From: Rugamonas sp. A1-17
GTDB lineage: Bacteria; Pseudomonadota; Gammaproteobacteria; Burkholderiales; Burkholderiaceae_D
Length of the DNA stretch: 64,000 nt
Assembly: GCA_025548565.1 (NCBI GenBank)
Contig: JAJLPB010000015.1
Coordinates: forward strand, 62,001-126,000
Direction of reading: 5' to 3'
Part shown: positions 40,746-49,535 of the stretch, one piece after another
Numbering within the stretch: the stretch's first letter is position 1
Layout: each line of letters begins with the position of its first letter
Notes under the pieces: model-generated
Told to the model about the DNA's origin: nothing
Seen by the model: only the letters and a program-made list of their open reading frames with translations
Databases searched by the model: none
Made by a program: the position numbers and the translations under genes

Positions 40746-41762
40746 TCAGGTATTGGCGAACTGCTGGCGGGCGAGCAGGGCGGAGCCGCGCGCGCCGCCG
40801 GCGTCGCCGAACTTGGGCGGCAGGATGGGCGGAACACGCACGCCGGGGAACAGGTGGCGGCGCATCGCGGCCGGCAGCTGGTCGTACAGGTGGGCCAGTT
40901 GCGACAGGCCGCCGCCCAGCACGATCGCGTGCGGATCCAGCGTCAGCACCAGCGTGGCCAGTGCATGGCCCAGCAGGTCGGCGTGCAGCGCCATGGTCTT
41001 GGCGGCGACGGCCGAACCGGCGCGCGCCTGCGCCACGATGGCCGCCGGCGTCTCGTCGCCGCCGCCGAGGTGCAGATGCAGCCGGCTCATGCCGGGGCCG
41101 GACACATAACGTTCCAGGCAGCCGCGCCGCCCGCATGGGCAGTCCAGCACCGGCAACGCGGCGGCCGACTGTGGCGCCAATTGCGGCGATATCTGCGGCG
41201 CCTGTGACGGTGCAGGTTGCGGCGGCATCTGCGACGTTAATTGCGAGGCCGGCAGCGGCCAGTGGCCCCATTCGCCGGCCACGCCGTTGGCGCCGCGCAG
41301 CAGGCGGCCGTCGACGCAGTAGCCGCCGCCGGCACCAGTGCCGATAATGGCGCCGAACATTGTCGGCTGGCCGTGCGCCGCGCCGCCTTGCGCCTCCGAC
41401 AGCGCGAAACACTGGCAATCGTTGCCGACAGCGACCGGCCGCTCCAGCGCATCCTTGAGCGCGTGCGCCACGGCGCGGCCGTTCAATGCCGGCACGTTGG
41501 AGCTGAGCTGGCGCCCGGTGGCGCTGTCGATCACGCCGGGTAGGCCGATGCCCACCGGCGCGCGCAGGCCGAGCGCCTTATCGGCGCGGCCCACCAGGCC
41601 CTGGATCGCTAGCAGGAACTCGGCGAAATCGGTACCCGGCGTGGCGATGCGCTCGCGGTGGACTTCCTTCAGTTCACGGCCTTCTTCGGCAAACGCCACC
41701 AGCTCGATCTTGGTGCCGCCGATGTCGATGCCGTGATAGCCGCGCGGTTCAGAATTCGTCAT
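40746..41762 (-). CDS. agaK: ROK-family amino-sugar kinase, candidate GalNAc kinase AgaK
   Basis: A 338-residue ROK kinase. The phosphate-1 ATP motif is GIDIGGTKIELVAF, the catalytic Asp lies in AVGNDCQCF, and GAIIGTGAGGGY and the ROK zinc motif CPCGRRGCLERYVSGPG are present. A Pro/Gln/Ser-rich insert of about 35 residues sits between GEWGHW and the zinc motif and is unusual. It should phosphorylate GalNAc at O6 after import by the non-PTS transporter. Start ATG 41762 lies inside the agaS 3' end (14-base overlap), so the two are translationally coupled. A GlcNAc kinase is the alternative. Confidence 0.86.
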   Translation of the reverse strand: MTNSEPRGYHGIDIGGTKIELVAFAEEGRELKEVHRERIATPGTDFAEFLLAIQGLVGRADKALGLRAPVGIGLPGVIDSATGRQLSSNVPALNGRAVAHALKDALERPVAVGNDCQCFALSEAQGGAAHGQPTMFGAIIGTGAGGGYCVDGRLLRGANGVAGEWGHWPLPASQLTSQMPPQPAPSQAPQISPQLAPQSAAALPVLDCPCGRRGCLERYVSGPGMSRLHLHLGGGDETPAAIVAQARAGSAVAAKTMALHADLLGHALATLVLTLDPHAIVLGGGLSQLAHLYDQLPAAMRRHLFPGVRVPPILPPKFGDAGGARGSALLARQQFANT

Positions 41763-42879
41763 GACGGTAGATGGTGACGCCCTGCACGACACGGTTGACG
41801 GTGCCGCCAGCGAAAGGATTATCGGGACGCAGCTGCAGCAACGCCGACTGGTGCAGCGCATACTGCTGCGCCATCAGCAGCCACAAAGGCGCCAGCCATG
41901 CGTCTGGCCAGGCCGGTGCATCGATGCCGATGTCGGCGCCCGCGCCCACGGTGAGGCAGCGGCCCGCCACCTGGTCGCGCTGGAGCTCCAGCAGCAGATC
42001 GTGCTCATAACGGCGCGACAGCGGATCGGAACTGCGGAACAGCACCACCAGGGTCTCGGCGTTGAGCGCCGCCTTCGGCCCGTGGCGGAAACCGAGCGCG
42101 CTGTTGGCCATCGCCAGCACACGGCCGGCGGTCAGTTCGAGGATCTTTAGCGCAGCCTCCTTGGCCAGCGCTTCCAGCGGACCGCTGCCCAGGTAGACCA
42201 CGCGCGACACGCGCTGCGCGGCCAGTTCCGCCACCGGCGCCGACCACGCGGCCAGCGCCTTCTCGCCCAAGGCGGCCAGCGTGTTGAGGCGCTCCGGCTG
42301 GAAATCGGGATCGAGCACGCATAGTGCCGCCAGCAGCATGCAGGTGAAGCTGGAGGTCATGGCGAAGCCGCGGTCGCAGCTCGCGGCAGGCATCATCAGG
42401 TTGAAGGCGTCGCCATCGGCCTGCGTGGCCAGCGCGCCGTCGGCGTTGCAGGTGATGTTGAGGAAGCGCGCGGTCGGCACCATGTCGCGCACCAGCTGCA
42501 CCGCTGCCGTGCTTTCCGGGCTGTTGCCGCTGCGGGCGAAGGACACCACCAGCGTCGGCGCGCTGCGCTCCAGGTACAGCGCCGGATGCGTCAACAGACT
42601 GGTGGTCGAGATGGCGCGCACCTGGCAGGGCCAGGCCGCGTTGATTTCGTCGGCGATGATCTCGCCCACATAAGCCGAGCTGCCGGCGCCGGTCAGGATC
42701 ACGCGCTGCTGCGGATTGCCCAGGGTATCGCCGAGGAAGGCTGCGATGCTGTCTTTTTCGGCGGCGAGGTGCGCCGCCAGCTCGCGCCAGAGGGCTGGCT
42801 GATGGACGATTTCTTCGGCGGTATCGAGGCCGCCGATATCGCGCCAAGCTTGAGGGGCACGCTGGAGTAGGTTGGTCAT
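41749..42879 (-). CDS. agaS: AgaS-type galactosamine-6-phosphate deaminase/isomerase (SIS domains)
   Basis: A 376-residue double-SIS protein. Sugar-phosphate-binding segments are VILTGAGSSAYVGEIIADE, VSFARSGNSPESTAAVQL and VVYLGSGPLEALAKEAALKILELT, and ALGFRHGPKAAL supplies the conserved catalytic-type Glu/His region. AgaS converts GalN-6-P to tagatose-6-P plus ammonia. It is the first gene of the minus-strand operon. The start ATG 42879 immediately follows a promoter and AgaR-type boxes; one GAAAG box begins just before the start codon. Confidence 0.88.
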   Translation of the reverse strand: MTNLLQRAPQAWRDIGGLDTAEEIVHQPALWRELAAHLAAEKDSIAAFLGDTLGNPQQRVILTGAGSSAYVGEIIADEINAAWPCQVRAISTTSLLTHPALYLERSAPTLVVSFARSGNSPESTAAVQLVRDMVPTARFLNITCNADGALATQADGDAFNLMMPAASCDRGFAMTSSFTCMLLAALCVLDPDFQPERLNTLAALGEKALAAWSAPVAELAAQRVSRVVYLGSGPLEALAKEAALKILELTAGRVLAMANSALGFRHGPKAALNAETLVVLFRSSDPLSRRYEHDLLLELQRDQVAGRCLTVGAGADIGIDAPAWPDAWLAPLWLLMAQQYALHQSALLQLRPDNPFAGGTVNRVVQGVTIYRHDEF

Positions 42880-42909
42880 CGAAAGAATTAGTCTGGTTAA
42901 GTCATCGAA

Positions 42910-42938
42910 AGAATAAGGTCTTATTTTCGAAATGTCAA
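42910..42938 (-). promoter_or_regulatory. Sigma70-type promoter of the agaS-agaK-agaZ-agaR-agaA-transporter operon
   Basis: On the minus strand TTGACA (complement of 42933-42938), a 17-base spacer and TATTCT (complement of 42910-42915) precede the agaS ATG by about 30 bases. GAAAG boxes overlap the -10 (42907-42911) and lie just upstream of the -35 (42943-42947), a classical repression layout. Confidence 0.7.
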
Positions 42939-43082
42939 ATTCGAAAGCAAAAAGAAAGTTATGGAACCGGCCCAACATCGGCTGTTGTACCAGTTTTGCC
43001 ACGTAAACGAAAGTTTGTTATTCGATCAACTATCAATACGAAAGATTTGCCGCATATTTTTAAAATTTTCTCTTTCTTTTTG

Positions 43083-43111
43083 TTGACCTGCTTTGTTTTT
43101 ATTCCTAGAGT
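43083..43111 (+). promoter_or_regulatory. Sigma70-type promoter of the GH31-receptor-DUF3472-GH109 operon
   Basis: TTGACC (43083-43088), a 17-base spacer and TAGAGT (43106-43111) lie about 40 bases before the ATG at 43150. CTTTC boxes flank it at 43072-43076 and 43133-43137. Confidence 0.65.
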
Positions 43112-43149
43112 AATTGCATCGCAACGGTTTTTCTTTCGAGAAGCAAACT

Positions 43150-46100
43150 ATGAAACATATTTTCGCCACCGCCGCTTTGCTGGCCAGCGCACCCCTGTTG
43201 GCCGCCCCGATCGGCAATTTGCGCACCGTCACCGCCGGCGCCGGCCAGCAGTGGGACTTGGTTACCGACACCGGCGCCCACATACAGGTTAGCCTGCCGC
43301 GCGCAGACGTGCTGCATATTTGGGCCGGCCCCAAATCCGGCCTGACCGGCGCCGGCGACAAGGCCGCGCCCATCGTCGTCGCCACGCCGGCCGCCACGGT
43401 GGAGCACAGCGTCAGCGAGCAGTCCGACCATATCCTGATCCGCACGCCGGCCTTGAGCCTGCGCATCGACCGCAAGCCGCTGCGTTTCAGCCTGTTCCGC
43501 GCCGGCGACGCCCAGCCGCTGTGGCGCGAAATCCAGCCGCTGGAATTGGGCGACAAACAAAGCGTGCAGACCCTGAGCAGCGACAAGGCGGAGCGCTTCT
43601 TCGGCGGCGGCCAGCAGAACGGCCGCTATGAATTCAAGGGCAAGCAGCTGCAGGTGTCGTACTCCGGCGGCTGGGAAGAGGGCGACCGTCCGAGCCCCGC
43701 GCCGTTTTTAATGAGCTCACGCGGCTGGGGCATGCTGCGCAACACCTGGTCCGACGGCAGCTACGACCTGCGCCAGAACGACCAGATCTCGCTGGAGCAC
43801 AACGAGGCGCGTTTCGACGCTTACTACTTCGTCGGCAAGGACTTGCGCGATGTGCTGGCCCGCTACACCGAATGGACCGGCCGTGCGCGCATGCTGCCGC
43901 GCTGGGCGCTGGAATTCGGCGACGCCGATTGCTACAACGACGGCGACAACGTCAAGAAGCCCGGCACCGTGCCCAAAGGCTGGACCGACGGCCCGACCGG
44001 CAAGACGCCGGATGTGGTCGAGACCGTCGCGCGCCAGTACCGCGAGCATGACATGCCGGGCGGCTGGATACTGCCGAACGACGGCTACGGCTGCGGCTAT
44101 TCGGCGCTGCCGGAGACGGTGCAGGGCCTGGCCAAGTACGGCTTTCGCACCGGCCTGTGGACCGAGAACGGCGTCGAGAAAATGGCGTGGGACGTCGGCA
44201 CCGCCGGCACCCGCGTGCAGAAGCTGGACGTGGCCTGGACCGGCAAGGGCTACCAGTTCTCGCTGGACGCGAACAAGTCGGCCTACGACGGCATCTTGAA
44301 TAATTCCGATGGGCGTCCGTTCATCTGGACCGTGATGGGCTGGGCCGGCACGCAGCGCTACGCGGTCACCTGGACCGGCGACCAGAGTGCCAGCTGGGAC
44401 TACATCCGCTGGCATGTGCCGACGCTGATCGGCTCCGGCCTGTCCGGCCAGGCCTACGCCACCGGCGATGTCGACGCCATCTTCGGCGGCAGCCCGGAGA
44501 CCTATACCCGCGACCTGCAATGGAAAAGCTTCACGCCGGTGCTGATGGGGATGTCCGGCTGGGCGGCGGCGGAGCGCAAGCATCCATGGTGGTTCGCCGA
44601 GCCTTACGTCAGCATCAACCGCCGCTACCTGAAGCTGAAGATGCGCCTGACGCCATATATGTACACGCTGATGCGCGAGACGGAGCAGAGCGGCGCGCCG
44701 CTGGTGCGCGGCCTGATGTGGGATAACCCGGACGATCCGGCGGCCTACACCGAAGCCTACAAATACCAGTACCTGCTGGGCCGCGACCTGCTGGTGGCGC
44801 CGGTGTACCGCAGCCAGGCGGTCAGCCAGGGCTGGCGCCGCGGCATCCACCTGCCGCAGGGCCGCTGGTTCGACTACTGGGACGGCCGCCAGGCCACGGC
44901 CGGCAAAGGCGGACGCGATATCGACCTCGCCGTCACGCTGGACAAGCTGCCGGTGTTCGTGCGCGCCGGCGCCATCCTGCCGATGTACCCGGAGATGCTG
45001 TACGACGGCGAAAAACCGAAGGACGTTTTGACGCTGGACCTGTACCCGCAAGGCGCTTCCGAGTTCACGCTGTATGAGGACGACGGCAACACCCGCAAAT
45101 ACCAGGACGGCGCCTTCAGCCAGCAGCTGATCCGCATGAACGCCGCCGACGATGGCGTGACGGTCGATGTGGAACCGGTGGTGGGCAGCTACGCCGGCCA
45201 GCCTGCGCGCCGCGCCTATGCCTTGCGCATGCTGATGCGCCAGCGTCCGGCCGCCGTCAGCACCGGCAGCGCCGTGCTGCCGCCGTTGGCCGACCGCGCA
45301 GCCTTCGACGCCGCCGCCGAAGGCTGGTACTTCGACGGCGCCGAGCGTCTGGGCACGCTGCACGTCAAGACGGCCAGCCAGGACATCCGCCAGCCGCTGC
45401 ACTTCGTCGTGCAGGCTGCGGCCGCACCGACGGTGGCCGACGACGCCTTCCCATCCGCGCCGGTGCTGGACCGCGCCATCCCCGCCGACGCCATGATGGT
45501 GATGAACCGCCCATCCGAAGAAACAGGCTACCCGCTGGAAAACGCCTTCGACAACAACCCCGCCACCTGGTTCCGCACCACGCGCAGCCCGGCGGTGCAG
45601 GGCGGTCCGCACGAATGGGTGATCGGCTTCACCGAACGCCGCTTGATCGACGGCATCGAGATCGCACCGCGCAACGACCAGCACTGGCAGCACGGCCAGA
45701 TCCGCGACTACGAAATCTACATGGGCGATAACAACGGCGACTGGGGCCAGCCGATCAAACGCGGCCAGCTGAAACTCCAGAAGGAAGCGCAGACGATCAG
45801 CTTCCCGCCAGCCGCCGGCCGCCTGCTGCGCTTCCGCGTCATGAGCACGCAGAACCCCGAAGGCGACGGCGCTTCCGCCACCGATCCAATGGTGACGGCC
45901 GTCGGCACGCCAGCCGCCCGCGCCTACAACGCCGCTGTTCCGAGTGAAGTGCAGCCGATCACGCTGTCCGAATTCCGCGTGATGGCCTACCAGCCGAAGG
46001 AAGGTCCGGAAGTACAGCAGTTCCTGTCCGACCTGGCCTTGCCGAAGAACGTCAGCCGCGACAAGCCCGCCCATGGAAACGAGATGCGCATGAACGGCCT

Positions 46101-46437
46101 GTGGTTCCGCAAGGGCCTCGGCGTGGGCCCGTCCAGCCGTGTGGACCTTCAACTGTCCGGCAACTGGAACCTGCTGCGCGCCGACCTGGGTGTGGACGAC
46201 AGCTGCCGCAGCGCGGGTGGCATGCAGTTCCAGGTCTGGAGCGGCGAGCGGCTGTTGTACGACAGTGGCCTGATCGCCGCGCCGGCCGTCGTCAAGCCGG
46301 AAATCGACGTGCGCGGATTGAGTCAACTCAGCCTGCGCACCCTGGGCGCGCACGGCGGCAAGCCGGCCCAGGTCTGCGGCAACTGGGCCAACGCGGTCCT
46401 GATAGGCACCGAGGGCAGCACCGTCCGGCCGCGCTGA
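43150..46437 (+). CDS. Secreted GH31-family glycosidase with F5/8 and NPCBM modules, candidate alpha-N-acetylgalactosaminidase
   Basis: A 1095-residue multidomain enzyme. A signal peptide (MKHIFATAALLASAPLLA) precedes an N-terminal beta-domain and then the GH31 barrel. The likely nucleophile is Asp360 (KLDVAWTG) and the acid/base Asp411 (WTGDQSASWDY), with barrel landmarks FGGGQQNGRYEFKGK and LMGMSGWAAAERKHPWW. A C-terminal beta-sandwich region ends near 770. A discoidin/F5-8 (CBM32-like) module follows at about 775-930 and an NPCBM (CBM51-like) module at about 960-1090 (EMRMNGLWFRKGLGVGPSSR). The divergent nucleophile motif differs from WxDMNE of alpha-glucosidases and resembles the GH31 branch that removes alpha-GalNAc. 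The GalNAc catabolic genes beside it support that. Alternative: alpha-galactosidase or another GH31 activity. Confidence 0.8.
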   Translation: MKHIFATAALLASAPLLAAPIGNLRTVTAGAGQQWDLVTDTGAHIQVSLPRADVLHIWAGPKSGLTGAGDKAAPIVVATPAATVEHSVSEQSDHILIRTPALSLRIDRKPLRFSLFRAGDAQPLWREIQPLELGDKQSVQTLSSDKAERFFGGGQQNGRYEFKGKQLQVSYSGGWEEGDRPSPAPFLMSSRGWGMLRNTWSDGSYDLRQNDQISLEHNEARFDAYYFVGKDLRDVLARYTEWTGRARMLPRWALEFGDADCYNDGDNVKKPGTVPKGWTDGPTGKTPDVVETVARQYREHDMPGGWILPNDGYGCGYSALPETVQGLAKYGFRTGLWTENGVEKMAWDVGTAGTRVQKLDVAWTGKGYQFSLDANKSAYDGILNNSDGRPFIWTVMGWAGTQRYAVTWTGDQSASWDYIRWHVPTLIGSGLSGQAYATGDVDAIFGGSPETYTRDLQWKSFTPVLMGMSGWAAAERKHPWWFAEPYVSINRRYLKLKMRLTPYMYTLMRETEQSGAPLVRGLMWDNPDDPAAYTEAYKYQYLLGRDLLVAPVYRSQAVSQGWRRGIHLPQGRWFDYWDGRQATAGKGGRDIDLAVTLDKLPVFVRAGAILPMYPEMLYDGEKPKDVLTLDLYPQGASEFTLYEDDGNTRKYQDGAFSQQLIRMNAADDGVTVDVEPVVGSYAGQPARRAYALRMLMRQRPAAVSTGSAVLPPLADRAAFDAAAEGWYFDGAERLGTLHVKTASQDIRQPLHFVVQAAAAPTVADDAFPSAPVLDRAIPADAMMVMNRPSEETGYPLENAFDNNPATWFRTTRSPAVQGGPHEWVIGFTERRLIDGIEIAPRNDQHWQHGQIRDYEIYMGDNNGDWGQPIKRGQLKLQKEAQTISFPPAAGRLLRFRVMSTQNPEGDGASATDPMVTAVGTPAARAYNAAVPSEVQPITLSEFRVMAYQPKEGPEVQQFLSDLALPKNVSRDKPAHGNEMRMNGLWFRKGLGVGPSSRVDLQLSGNWNLLRADLGVDDSCRSAGGMQFQVWSGERLLYDSGLIAAPAVVKPEIDVRGLSQLSLRTLGAHGGKPAQVCGNWANAVLIGTEGSTVRPR

Positions 46438-46463
46438 CCGCACCTCCATTTTCACAAGTAAGA

Positions 46464-46488
46464 GCCCCTCTACGGACCGGGGAGGGGC
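46464..46488 (+). terminator. Hairpin between the GH31 and receptor genes
   Basis: GCCCCTC (46464-46470) pairs with GAGGGGC (46482-46488) across an 11-base loop. No T-run follows, so it is more likely an RNA-processing or attenuation point that lets the downstream receptor be made at a different level than a full stop. Confidence 0.45.
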
Positions 46489-46533
46489 GGTTGCAGCCGT
46501 AAATAAACCACTACCACTAATAACAGGGAGACT

Positions 46534-49518
46534 ATGATGCACATGAAAAAACTGGTGGCCGCGATGATGGCGGTGGGCCTGGCCTCGACCGCGCTGGCAG
46601 CCGATGACCTGGATGAGCAGGCACAAAAAAGCGCCAGGGACGACAAGACGATCCCGCGAGTCGAGGTAACCGGCTCCAGCCTGAAACGCATCAACGCCGA
46701 AACCGCGTCGCCGGTGCAGGTGGTCGACGCTAAGCAGATCGAAAACATGGGCGCCCGCACGCTGCTGCAGGTGCTGGACAACCTGCCGGCCGCGCGTCCG
46801 GGTCAGCAGGACTTCCGCTCGATGTTCACCGGCTCCGACGGCGCCTCGCAGGCCAACCTGCGCGGCCTGGGTGCACAGGGCACGCTGGTGCTGCTGAACG
46901 GCCGCCGCCTGTCGTTCTATGGCGCACCGGCCGGCTTCCAGACCATGTTCGTCAACATCGACGCCATTCCCGCCGCCGCCATCGAGCGCATGGAAATCCT
47001 GACCGACGGCGCGTCGGCCGTCTACGGTTCGGACGCGGTGGCGGGTGTCATCAACGTCATCACGAAGAAGAGCTACCAGGGCCTGGAAGCGCGCGCCACC
47101 GCCGACACCTCGACCAACGTCAAGGCCTACGGCGAGCGCCAGGCCAACGTCATTTACGGCCTTGGTGACTTGAACACCGACGGCTACAACGTCTACGGCT
47201 CGGTCAACGTCTACCAGCGCGACCGCATCGCGCTGGCCGACACCTACCTGAAACGCCCCGACTACTTCTACGTCAACAACCCGACCTTCGTCTCCGGCAT
47301 GCGCATCGGCACCGGCAGCGAACCGGGCGTGGTGAATCCGGGCACGCTGTTCGTCTTCGACAAATCCAAGAACAACGCCCGCACCCAGCGCGCCGTCAAC
47401 GGCTGCAACACCTCCATCACCGAGGCCGCCGGCACCCGTTGCGTATGGAACTCGCTGCCGTACCAACTGGACACCGGCCCGACGTCGGACCGCGTCACCG
47501 GCTACCTAAGTGGCCGCATGAAGCTGGGCGGCGATCTGGAAGGCTTCGCCGAAGCAGCCTACACGCACATCAAGCTGCGCGGCGAAAACGGCCCGCGCAG
47601 CTTCAACAGCGGCAGCACCAGCAACTGGTTCGCGCGTAACACCGGCACCACGCTCAACACCTTCGTCACGCCGTATCTCGGCCCGAACAACGTCTACCTG
47701 AAGGGCAAGCTCGATGCCGACATGGCGGCCAAGATGGGTGGTGCGGCGGGGCTGAATTACCTGATGCTCGACGCGCCCGGCCACTTCGGCCAGACCAACG
47801 AGGACGACAACTACCGCGGGCTGGTCGGCCTGCGCGGCAGCATCGGCGGTGGCTGGGACTTCGAGACGGCGCTCAGCGTGGCGGGCAGCCACTCGACGCT
47901 GTACCAGACGATTAACATCAACACCGAGGGCTTCGCCAAGGCCTTCGGTCCGTTCACCACCGACGCGGCGACCGGCCGTACCTACATCGCCGACAACCCG
48001 GCCTACAAGTTCGGCGAAATCAGCGACGCCAATGGCGCACTGCTGCGCGCCGCCTATCCGACCTTCGACATCCAGTCCTGGACCAAGTTGATCACCTGGG
48101 ACGGCAAGATCGAAGGCACCATCGCCAAACTGGGCGAGCGTGAAGTGCGCGCCGCCTTCGGCGTGAACCTGATGCGCGAGAGCTTCTACACGCCGGGTAA
48201 CCAGGACGCCGCCAACGGCCATATCACGCAGCAGGGCGGCTCGTGGTTCGACGGCCAGCGCAACGTGGCCGCCGTGTTTGGCGAAGTGGTGATACCGGTC
48301 ACCGACAAGCTGGAAGTGAATGCCGCCGCGCGCCTGGACAAGTACCCCAACTTCGCCGCCAACCTGGCGCCCAAGATCGGCGTACTGTGGCGCGCGCGTC
48401 CCGAGGTGATGGTGCGCGGCACCTACTCGGAAGGCTTCCGCGCACCCAACCTGGCCGAATCGGGCAGCGGCGGCGTGTTCGCGCAGGTGGGCGGCATCCG
48501 CGACACGGTGCGCTGCGACGAGACCAATGCGATCGCCAAGGTGCTGATGAAATCCGTCTCGCCGGCCGAAGCGGACCTGGGCAAGAACCTGCTCAATTCG
48601 AACTGCTCGACCACGGTCGGCGGCCTGACGCCGCCCAACCCGTCGCTGCGCCCGGAGAAGGCCAAGATCTCCACCGCAGGTCTGGTGCTGCAACCGGCCA
48701 AGGACGTCAGCATCTCGGTGGATTACTGGTTCGTCTATCGCCGCAACGAGATCGTGCGCCAGGACTTCAATGAACTGTTCACGCAACTGGTCGACAAGTA
48801 CGGCCCGACGCTGGCCGGCACCGCCGCCGCGATCCGCAACCCGATCTCGGACGCCGACCGTGGCAATATGGCCGCCGTCGCCGCGATGTGCAACAACCCC
48901 GCCAACACCGCGGCCTGCGCTGGCGGCGTGCCGAAGTATTCGGTCGGTAACCTGGGTGGCTTGATCAATTCCTACTCGAACCGTGGCCGCACGCTGCTCG
49001 ACGGGATCGACGTCGACGCCCGCACCCGTTTCTCGCTGGGCGAGTATGGCAAGTTGAACACCGGCGTCTCGGCCACGATCCGCCGGCGCGAGACCTACAA
49101 CTCCGAAGACGGCACCGGCTTCACCGGCAACGTGGTCGGCTTCTACGACTCGCCGCGCGTGCGCGCCACCTTCAATGCCGACTGGGCGTACCGTAACTTC
49201 GTCACCAGCATGTTCGTCAACTACACCGGCAAGACCAAGTGGGCTTACGGTCCATGGGACCAGGACAACACGCCGGAAAAATGCACGGCCGCCTCGGTCG
49301 CGCTGCCGGAGAACCTGTGCGGTGGCGCGCCGTCGTACTACACGGTCAACCTGGGCCTGAACTGGAAGCCGATGAAAAACCTGGATCTGGGCCTGAACGT
49401 CAAGAACCTGCTGAACAAGCAGCCGACGTACGATCCGAACGGCTGGGAAGGTTATAACCACAGCCAGAACCTGTTCGGCCGCATGTATTCGTTCTCGGCC
49501 AATTACAAGTTCTTCTGA
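46534..49518 (+). CDS. TonB-dependent outer-membrane receptor of the GalNAc locus
   Basis: A 994-residue receptor of the long carbohydrate-type family common in Massilia and Xanthomonas. After a signal peptide (KKLVAAMMAVGLASTALA), a TonB-box-like IPRVEVTGSSLKRI leads into the plug (SPVQVVDAKQIENMGARTLL; LRGLGAQGTLVLLNGRR; GASAVYGSDAVAGVINVITK). A 22-strand barrel follows, ending GRMYSFSANYKFF. Ribosome site AGGGAG lies before three possible starts (46534, 46537, 46543). By position it imports GalNAc-containing oligosaccharides freed by the secreted glycosidases. Confidence 0.93.
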   Translation: MMHMKKLVAAMMAVGLASTALAADDLDEQAQKSARDDKTIPRVEVTGSSLKRINAETASPVQVVDAKQIENMGARTLLQVLDNLPAARPGQQDFRSMFTGSDGASQANLRGLGAQGTLVLLNGRRLSFYGAPAGFQTMFVNIDAIPAAAIERMEILTDGASAVYGSDAVAGVINVITKKSYQGLEARATADTSTNVKAYGERQANVIYGLGDLNTDGYNVYGSVNVYQRDRIALADTYLKRPDYFYVNNPTFVSGMRIGTGSEPGVVNPGTLFVFDKSKNNARTQRAVNGCNTSITEAAGTRCVWNSLPYQLDTGPTSDRVTGYLSGRMKLGGDLEGFAEAAYTHIKLRGENGPRSFNSGSTSNWFARNTGTTLNTFVTPYLGPNNVYLKGKLDADMAAKMGGAAGLNYLMLDAPGHFGQTNEDDNYRGLVGLRGSIGGGWDFETALSVAGSHSTLYQTININTEGFAKAFGPFTTDAATGRTYIADNPAYKFGEISDANGALLRAAYPTFDIQSWTKLITWDGKIEGTIAKLGEREVRAAFGVNLMRESFYTPGNQDAANGHITQQGGSWFDGQRNVAAVFGEVVIPVTDKLEVNAAARLDKYPNFAANLAPKIGVLWRARPEVMVRGTYSEGFRAPNLAESGSGGVFAQVGGIRDTVRCDETNAIAKVLMKSVSPAEADLGKNLLNSNCSTTVGGLTPPNPSLRPEKAKISTAGLVLQPAKDVSISVDYWFVYRRNEIVRQDFNELFTQLVDKYGPTLAGTAAAIRNPISDADRGNMAAVAAMCNNPANTAACAGGVPKYSVGNLGGLINSYSNRGRTLLDGIDVDARTRFSLGEYGKLNTGVSATIRRRETYNSEDGTGFTGNVVGFYDSPRVRATFNADWAYRNFVTSMFVNYTGKTKWAYGPWDQDNTPEKCTAASVALPENLCGGAPSYYTVNLGLNWKPMKNLDLGLNVKNLLNKQPTYDPNGWEGYNHSQNLFGRMYSFSANYKFF

Positions 49519-49535
49519 CCCTGCCTGAGGAGAGC

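Larger units (their letters stand above)
42880..43149. promoter_or_regulatory. AgaR regulatory region with eight CTTTC/GAAAG boxes
   Basis: GAAAG occurs at 42881, 42907, 42943, 42954, 43009 and 43040 (start positions); CTTTC at 43072 and 43133. Most are part of CGAAAG/CTTTCG. A direct repeat, GTCATCGAAAGAATWAG, occurs at about 42875 and 42902. A reconstruction of proteobacterial aga regulons reported an AgaR motif with core CTTTC, present in several copies and arrangements; this region fits that description. The boxes bracket both divergent promoters, so one repressor could silence uptake, cleavage and catabolism together. Confidence 0.8.

Noticed and set aside
40717..41418. Possible long N-terminal extension of AgaZ
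   Set aside because: It overlaps the AgaK coding region out of frame and lacks family similarity before MKTTESLSPVQQ.
43717..47466. 1249-codon antisense frame across the GH31 and receptor genes
   Set aside because: Same shadow effect; it spans two clear genes and their intergenic hairpin with no recognisable motif.
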